Positions 59,751 through 64,000 of a stretch of 64,000 bases of DNA are shown one piece after another. The translations under genes were made by a program, and so were the position numbers. Below the pieces are notes generated by a model, which did not search any database, was not told the origin of the DNA, and saw only the letters and a list, made by a program, of their open reading frames with translations. The stretch comes from Lysinibacillus piscis. Lineage in GTDB: Bacteria; Bacillota; Bacilli; Bacillales_A; Planococcaceae. Location: the NCBI RefSeq assembly GCF_026012395.1, contig NZ_BRZA01000006.1:1-64000 (forward strand), given 5' to 3'. How positions within the stretch are numbered: the first letter of the stretch is position 1; the number at the start of each line of letters is the position of its first letter.

Positions 59751-60896
59751 CTATTTCTCCCTTGTCGCTACTAAATCAGCATACGTATCAATATACAAAC
59801 GTCGCTTTCCTCCACCAATGATGAAACGTATAATATGAACAGCCATTAATATTCTTATTAATACCGCAGCTAACAATGCCACTAAAGTTAGAATAATTTG
59901 CAATGTGTAAAATGGTGAATCCATCGTTAATTCAATCTGCCCTAAAATCGTTATTATTTCTAATAAACTAACCGTTGCTACAATAGCAATACATCGACGC
60001 CATGATTGTCGGATAATCGATTTGCCATTTTCGCTTTTCATCGTAAAACGCATAATCTTCATCCCGAGCGTTGCACCATTTGTCATACTTGGCACAATGG
60101 CAAAAATAAGCACATATAAAATAAATTTAACAACAAATTCAACAATGCCATTATAGCCCATCGCTGTGCTGATAAGTAGCCATATAAAGTGCCCAATAAA
60201 GAAGTCAATTGCCAGCGCTAAAATAATCGCTACTGGTTTCACAATATCCTTTTGCGCTAATTCGGCTGCTCGTGCCTTAATAGCCTCATCCGAAGGGAAA
60301 AAGGCCCATATTACTGGTGCTAATACAAAGCCTAGTAACGCGCCAATACTGTTAAGCATTAAATCGTCCACATCAAAAATACGATAAGCACAATTGAAAA
60401 TGCCATAAACACCTGTTACCTGTGTTATTTCATAAAACAATGTTAACAAAAAGCTTAGGAAGAATGCACGTTTCCAATACCGTCTTTCCTTAAAAAAATA
60501 ACGTAAATACACGCCAAATGGCATCAATAGCAAAAAATTAAAAAATGCTTGGAAAAAAGCTGGCTGTTTTATTGTATACAGCCATGTTGTGGGATTGTTC
60601 AACACAATACCACTATCCTTTAAAACATCTGCAACAAATTGAAATGGCTTTACATTGTAATAGACTGTATCTGGCTTTTGCAATGAGCAAGTATCACGCG
60701 TTTCTGGAAACGGCAACAGCACCAAACACAAGGCCGCTAGAAAATAAAAAATAAATGACCACATAATAATCGTTTTGGAAAAAGACAAATAGCCATACTT
60801 ACGATACGTGTGAATAAGCCATGGAATGAATAAAATAAAAGAAGCTAAAATAGTAATCAACAAAGCCGTAAAAATCGGTTGGGCATAAGTAGACAT
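59751..60896 (-). CDS. VanZ-like/RDD-domain membrane protein
   Basis: 381 residues with about nine membrane segments. The N-terminal half resembles VanZ ('LLLMPFGVYLRYFF', 'EITQVTGVYGIFNCAYRIFDVDDL'-type core). The C-terminal part (about 220-350) is an RDD-type domain ('TNGATLGMKIMRF'). VanZ relatives can affect teicoplanin and other cell-surface drug resistance, but the role here is unknown. ATG at 60896 follows GGAGG; the earlier ATG at 60938 is rejected. TATAAT at 60918-60923 may be the -10. Confidence 0.83.
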   Translation of the reverse strand: MSTYAQPIFTALLITILASFILFIPWLIHTYRKYGYLSFSKTIIMWSFIFYFLAALCLVLLPFPETRDTCSLQKPDTVYYNVKPFQFVADVLKDSGIVLNNPTTWLYTIKQPAFFQAFFNFLLLMPFGVYLRYFFKERRYWKRAFFLSFLLTLFYEITQVTGVYGIFNCAYRIFDVDDLMLNSIGALLGFVLAPVIWAFFPSDEAIKARAAELAQKDIVKPVAIILALAIDFFIGHFIWLLISTAMGYNGIVEFVVKFILYVLIFAIVPSMTNGATLGMKIMRFTMKSENGKSIIRQSWRRCIAIVATVSLLEIITILGQIELTMDSPFYTLQIILTLVALLAAVLIRILMAVHIIRFIIGGGKRRLYIDTYADLVATREK

Positions 60897-60941
60897 GACA
60901 ACACCTCCATTATCCCTATTATAGCCACGTACCTTCAAATC

Positions 60942-60971
60942 AAAAAACAGGTAAAGAAAGCCTTTACCTGC
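60942..60971 (-). terminator. Terminator of the DUF6509-type gene
   Basis: On the minus strand CAGGTAAAG pairs with CTTTACCTG and is followed by six T, just after the stop at 60979. Confidence 0.85.
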
Positions 60972-60978
60972 CTACTCA

Positions 60979-61260
60979 TCACGCTATTTCTGCTTTACAA
61001 AATGCTAAAATTTCTGCTAGCTCGTCATCCTCTAAAGCGAAGTCTAAGTATTCACCCTCGCCCTTTTCCATGATGAAATAATTTAAAATAAATGGCTCCT
61101 CACCCTTTTCACCAATTAGCACACGAAGTTCAATGCCTGCCTCATGGTATAGCTCGTCCTCTTCATCTACTTCAACGTCTAAAATAAATTCATAACGCTT
61201 GCCTTCAATAATATTTGTTGGGTCTAAAATTTCTTCCATTGAGAATTGTGTAATTTCCAC
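60979..61260 (-). CDS. DUF6509-type acidic protein
   Basis: 93 residues, very acidic. 'YEFILDVEVDEEDELYHE' and the end 'YLDFALEDDELAEILAFCK' resemble the DUF6509 family of small Bacillaceae proteins as I recall it. No membrane segment or known motif. Single gene with its own terminator and divergent from the AlaX-type gene. Function unknown. Confidence 0.75.
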   Translation of the reverse strand: MEITQFSMEEILDPTNIIEGKRYEFILDVEVDEEDELYHEAGIELRVLIGEKGEEPFILNYFIMEKGEGEYLDFALEDDELAEILAFCKAEIA

Positions 61261-61352
61261 TATAATTGCTCCTTTATACTGTTTGTTTTTATATTAACAT
61301 CTGCGAATAATTATGACACAATGAAAGCACTAGAGATAGAGGAGGATTTTGT

Positions 61353-62525
61353 GTGAAGGACTTATTTTATTATCAAGATGTCATGATGCAGCAATTTGAA
61401 GCAGAGGTTGTTAGTAAGGGTTTGGAAAATGGTCGTAACTATGTTGTACTGTCGAATACTGTCTTTTATCCAACAGGTGGTGGACAGCCTCATGATACAG
61501 GCACATTAAATGATGTACAGGTTGTGGATGTGGAAAAAGTAGGTGATGAAATTCGTCACTATATAGAGGGAACGGTTGACGGAGCGGTGTATGGCAAATT
61601 AAATTGGCAGAGACGCTTTGACCATATGCAACAACACGCAGGTCAGCATATTTTAACAGCGGCGTTTGTAGAGCTTTTTAATGCCCCAACTGTGAGCTTT
61701 CACTTAGGTGCAGAACAGGTAACCATTGATATTGCCGTGGAGCAATTGACTGAGGAACAACTTATAGCAGCAGAGGCTCGTGCCAATGAAATTATTTTAG
61801 AAAACCGTCCAATTGAAACGAAATGGGTTACAGAGCAGGAGCTTACGAGCTATAACTTGCGCAAGGAAGTAGCCGTAACAGGAGATATTCGACTTGTCAT
61901 TATTCCTAATTTCGATTATAACGGCTGTGGTGGCACACACCCAACATCTACAGGACAAGTAAGTGCTTTAAAGATTTTAGGTACAGAAAAAATGAAAGGC
62001 AATGTGCGCGTATCATTTGTTTGTGGGCAACGTGTGTTAGCAGAGCTTGGGATGCGGAAAAAGGTGTTAACAGAGGTAGCTAAGCAATTAAGCGTACCAG
62101 AAGCAGAGGCAGCTAGTGCTTTAGTGAAAGTATTAGCTACACAAAAAAATACCGAAAAAGCACTCGCTACTGCTAAAGATAAGCTATTGCAATTTGAAGC
62201 ACACGCATTAATAGCAAATCATGATACCATCGTTGCAGAAGTCCTCACACAACGCTCCATGCAAGAGCTTCAAAAGCTAGCTCGTATGGTAGTTACGGAA
62301 AAACCAAATGGTATTGCATTACTTGCTACAGAGACGGAAGGTAAATTGCAATTCGTAGCAGCACGTGGAGAACAGGTCACAATTAGTATGAAATCCGTAT
62401 CTACTGTTGTCCTACCATTGATAAATGGCAAAGGCGGTGGCAATGACCAGCTTGTGCAAGGTGGCGGTGAAATCCTTATGACAGCTGAACAATTAGTAGC
62501 TGCCATGCAAAAAAGTTGCTTGTAG
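61353..62525 (+). CDS. Alanyl-tRNA editing protein (AlaX type)
   Basis: 390 residues. Hydrolyses wrongly charged Ser- or Gly-tRNA(Ala) in trans, like the editing half of AlaRS. The zinc ligands are visible as HxxxH ('MQQHAGQHILTAAF', about 90) and CxxxH ('NGCGGTHPTSTGQV', about 190). The C-terminal part (about 250-390) resembles the DHHA1 domain, with a Gly-rich 'GKGGGNDQLVQGGGE', making this a long AlaX form. It starts with GTG at 61353 behind GAGGAGG. Confidence 0.92.
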   Translation: MKDLFYYQDVMMQQFEAEVVSKGLENGRNYVVLSNTVFYPTGGGQPHDTGTLNDVQVVDVEKVGDEIRHYIEGTVDGAVYGKLNWQRRFDHMQQHAGQHILTAAFVELFNAPTVSFHLGAEQVTIDIAVEQLTEEQLIAAEARANEIILENRPIETKWVTEQELTSYNLRKEVAVTGDIRLVIIPNFDYNGCGGTHPTSTGQVSALKILGTEKMKGNVRVSFVCGQRVLAELGMRKKVLTEVAKQLSVPEAEAASALVKVLATQKNTEKALATAKDKLLQFEAHALIANHDTIVAEVLTQRSMQELQKLARMVVTEKPNGIALLATETEGKLQFVAARGEQVTISMKSVSTVVLPLINGKGGGNDQLVQGGGEILMTAEQLVAAMQKSCL

Positions 62526-62674
62526 CTATTCGACAAAACTGCGTAAACAAACGACAGATGTTTATTGTGCGAAAGCGTGAGTGCAACGTAGCGTCAGCAA
62601 CAAATGGTTTCTGTGCGAAAGCGTGAGTGCAACGTAGCGTCAGCAACAAAGTTACGTAGATATTCGACAAAATT
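62523..62674. repeat. Repeat block: two 39-bp tandem copies within 18-bp direct repeats
   Basis: TAGCTATTCGACAAAACT (62523-62540) and TAGATATTCGACAAAATT (62657-62674) differ at 2 of 18 positions. Between them are two identical 39-base copies (62566-62604 and 62612-62650, period 46) beginning TGTGCGAAAGCGTGAGTGCA. The same core occurs in the 16S leader at 186-218. There is no coding function. It looks like a small non-autonomous repeat element. Confidence 0.85.
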
Positions 62675-62718
62675 TCATGGATAAACTGCTAGCATTCCCT
62701 TTTTTCAACAATATGAAA

Positions 62719-62752
62719 ATAGGAGCTTCACTAGACGGAAGCTCCTACCTTT
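62719..62752. terminator. Bidirectional terminator
   Basis: TAGGAGCTTC (62720-62729) pairs with GAAGCTCCTA (62738-62747). A and T runs lie outside. It serves the AlaX-type gene and the convergent phosphoesterase gene, whose stop it overlaps. Confidence 0.88.
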
Positions 62753-63563
62753 TTAATTCCACCACAACGATTTCAGGTCGATTAAAAATCCGAAAAGGCA
62801 TAACGCTATTGCCTAATCCTCGACTAACAACCATTTTCGTTGCCTTTTCTTCATAGATACCAGCTGTATAAACAGGAAATAGCCCCTGTCCTGGTGCTAT
62901 TAATCCACCAATACCTGGAATACGCACTTGTCCACCATGCGCATGACCTGTAAAAGCTAAATCCACTCCATGCTCCACATATGTAGAAAACACTTCAGGT
63001 CTATGTGCCAACAATAGCTTGAACATATCTTGGGACACACCTACTGTCGCTTCAGTTAACATCTCACTTGTATTTCTTCCCATTAACGGGTCTTCAATGC
63101 CAACAATCGCCAAACGCTCCCCGTTGCGCTCTAATACGGTCGATTCATTTGCCATCACATGCACACCTAATGATGATAGCGCCTCATAAATTTCATCCAC
63201 CTTATTCGTCGCCACTTCATGATTACCTAGTACATAATAAACATCCGCTAACGCTACTAGCCCTTTTACAGCTTGTATACTTTGCTCTAGCTTATAGCGA
63301 TTGCTGTCCACCACATCACCTGTAATAAAGATGAGGTCTGGCTTCGCTGCCTCCACCTTCGCAACCAGCTTTTGCTGTCCATCGCCAAAAAGTGCATCAT
63401 GTAAATCTGACACTTGCACAATACGTAGCCCATCAAAACTAGCAGGCACCTTATCCGACTCAAATACATGCTCATTCACCACAATCCAATGATTATTGGC
63501 ATATAGAAAAAGCATAATAAACATTATCGCAACCACAATATACAATAACTTTTTCAATCTCAA
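62745..63563 (-). CDS. Membrane-anchored metallophosphoesterase (YkuE/YaeI type)
   Basis: 272 residues. An N-terminal membrane anchor ('LLYIVVAIMFIMLFLYA') precedes a calcineurin-like phosphoesterase domain with all metal motifs: 'QVSDLHDALFG', 'FITGDVVDSN', 'VLGNHEVATN', 'LLAHRPE' and 'FTGHAHGGQVRIPG'. Relatives act on lipids or wall-associated phosphoesters; the substrate here is unknown. It starts with TTG at 63563; a second TTG two codons later is equally possible. Confidence 0.92.
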   Translation of the reverse strand: MRLKKLLYIVVAIMFIMLFLYANNHWIVVNEHVFESDKVPASFDGLRIVQVSDLHDALFGDGQQKLVAKVEAAKPDLIFITGDVVDSNRYKLEQSIQAVKGLVALADVYYVLGNHEVATNKVDEIYEALSSLGVHVMANESTVLERNGERLAIVGIEDPLMGRNTSEMLTEATVGVSQDMFKLLLAHRPEVFSTYVEHGVDLAFTGHAHGGQVRIPGIGGLIAPGQGLFPVYTAGIYEEKATKMVVSRGLGNSVMPFRIFNRPEIVVVELKR

Positions 63564-63767
63564 TCGCTCACTTTGTAGCTACTTATTCAGAACAAAATTC
63601 CGACTTCTTTATTATAAACATATTATAGATGAGTTTGCTATACAGAGCCTTCTACTTCATATATTTGAATAGATAGAGCATATTACAATAAACGCTTCAT
63701 GAACAATGCCATACTATGGAAAGAGGAAGATAGCTTTAATTCTCTTGCTACTATCCAAGCTAAAGTA

Positions 63768-63808
63768 AAGCCCGAACGATGAGATTAGAGAATCGTTCGG
63801 GCTTACTA
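63768..63808 (-). terminator. Terminator of the partial SLH gene
   Basis: AAGCCCGAACGAT pairs with ATCGTTCGGGCTT. It lies about 20 bases after the stop at 63827. The stretch 63564-63767 shows no gene or other clear feature. Confidence 0.85.
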
Positions 63809-63826
63809 AGTTGTATTTGTTGTTTG

Positions 63827-64000
63827 CTATTGTGCTGCCGCTTGAATTTCATCAAATGCCCAATGGTTGCTTGGCACATCTGTGAAGAGTGGCGTTTGTT
63901 CTGTTGCTGTCACTTGGCGTTCAAATAGGCGATTTAATACTTTTACTGCCTGCGCTCTTGTTAAATAGCCCTCTGGATTGAACGTTGTCGTGCTTGTACC
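63827..64000 (-). CDS. C-terminal end of an SLH-domain protein (partial)
   Basis: The last 57 codons of a minus-strand gene that runs past the window end. It carries the end of one SLH domain ('FNPEGYLTRAQAVKVLNRL') and then 'TPLFTDVPSNHWAFDEIQAA', the start of a further SLH motif, as in the C-terminus of the lectin-like SLH protein at 32.5 kb. It is therefore a wall-anchored surface protein with C-terminal SLH domains. The remainder is outside the window. Confidence 0.85.
   Translation of the reverse strand, partial: GTSTTTFNPEGYLTRAQAVKVLNRLFERQVTATEQTPLFTDVPSNHWAFDEIQAAAQ

Noticed and set aside
62566-62650. CRISPR array
   Set aside because: Only two repeats with a 7-base spacer and no cas genes; it is a short tandem repeat.

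Overview
The window is chromosomal DNA of a low-GC, endospore-former-type Firmicute, most likely Lysinibacillus or a close relative. The evidence is the 16S 5' end, strong AGGAGG ribosome binding sites, frequent TTG and GTG starts, several very large S-layer-homology (SLH) proteins, and Bacillus-type hut, thiC, yvbH and yxdLM/yxeA-like genes. This genus call is inference from gene content, not from a search. No tRNA, IS element, prophage or CRISPR array was seen.

Layout. 1-375: 5' end of a 16S gene (minus strand) with its leader and promoter. 0.6-8.7 kb: histidine utilisation, hutH-hutU-hutI on the minus strand, then an SLC13-type permease beyond an internal terminator, and a divergent AraC-family activator with a degenerate receiver. 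8.8-13.4 kb: catalase, thiC under a TPP riboswitch, and an AEC transporter. 13.6-17.7 kb: two chemoreceptors. 17.9-27.4 kb: a secreted repeat protein, a receiver-BTAD response regulator, and two paralogous double-kinase hybrid sensors whose 3' ends have been homogenised. 27.6-45.1 kb: a cell-surface block with three SLH giants (one with a decayed 3' end), a secreted protein, and a two-gene toxin-antitoxin-like locus with a clear operator. 45.4-51.6 kb: a diguanylate cyclase, a CoA-transferase, a DnaA-box cluster beside a possible small secreted peptide, an HPP protein, an acetamidase and a YvbH homologue. 51.7-57.8 kb: an OmpR-type two-component system with a small membrane protein, and a peptide-type ABC transporter with YxeA. 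57.9-63.6 kb: glutathione peroxidase with CoA-disulfide reductase, VanZ-RDD, DUF6509-type, AlaX-type and metallophosphoesterase genes. The window ends inside a fourth SLH protein.

How parts fit together. The hut genes convert histidine towards glutamate. The divergent activator probably controls them through two AGAAAATAGA repeats, one of which lies on the hutH -35 region. The double-kinase sensors and the divergent BTAD regulator look like one signalling locus. Three surface proteins made by otherwise unlike genes share a module that looks like a beta-helix.

Most noteworthy: (1) the six-box DnaA cluster at 48.5 kb, far from any dnaA gene, between two terminators; (2) the multiply frameshifted tail of the 28-32 kb SLH gene; (3) the homogenised 3' ends of the twin kinases; (4) the hut activator with Asn at the phospho-acceptor position; (5) a repeat shared between the rRNA leader and the 62.6 kb intergenic region; (6) the operator of the toxin-antitoxin-like pair; (7) two small protein genes of under 60 codons.
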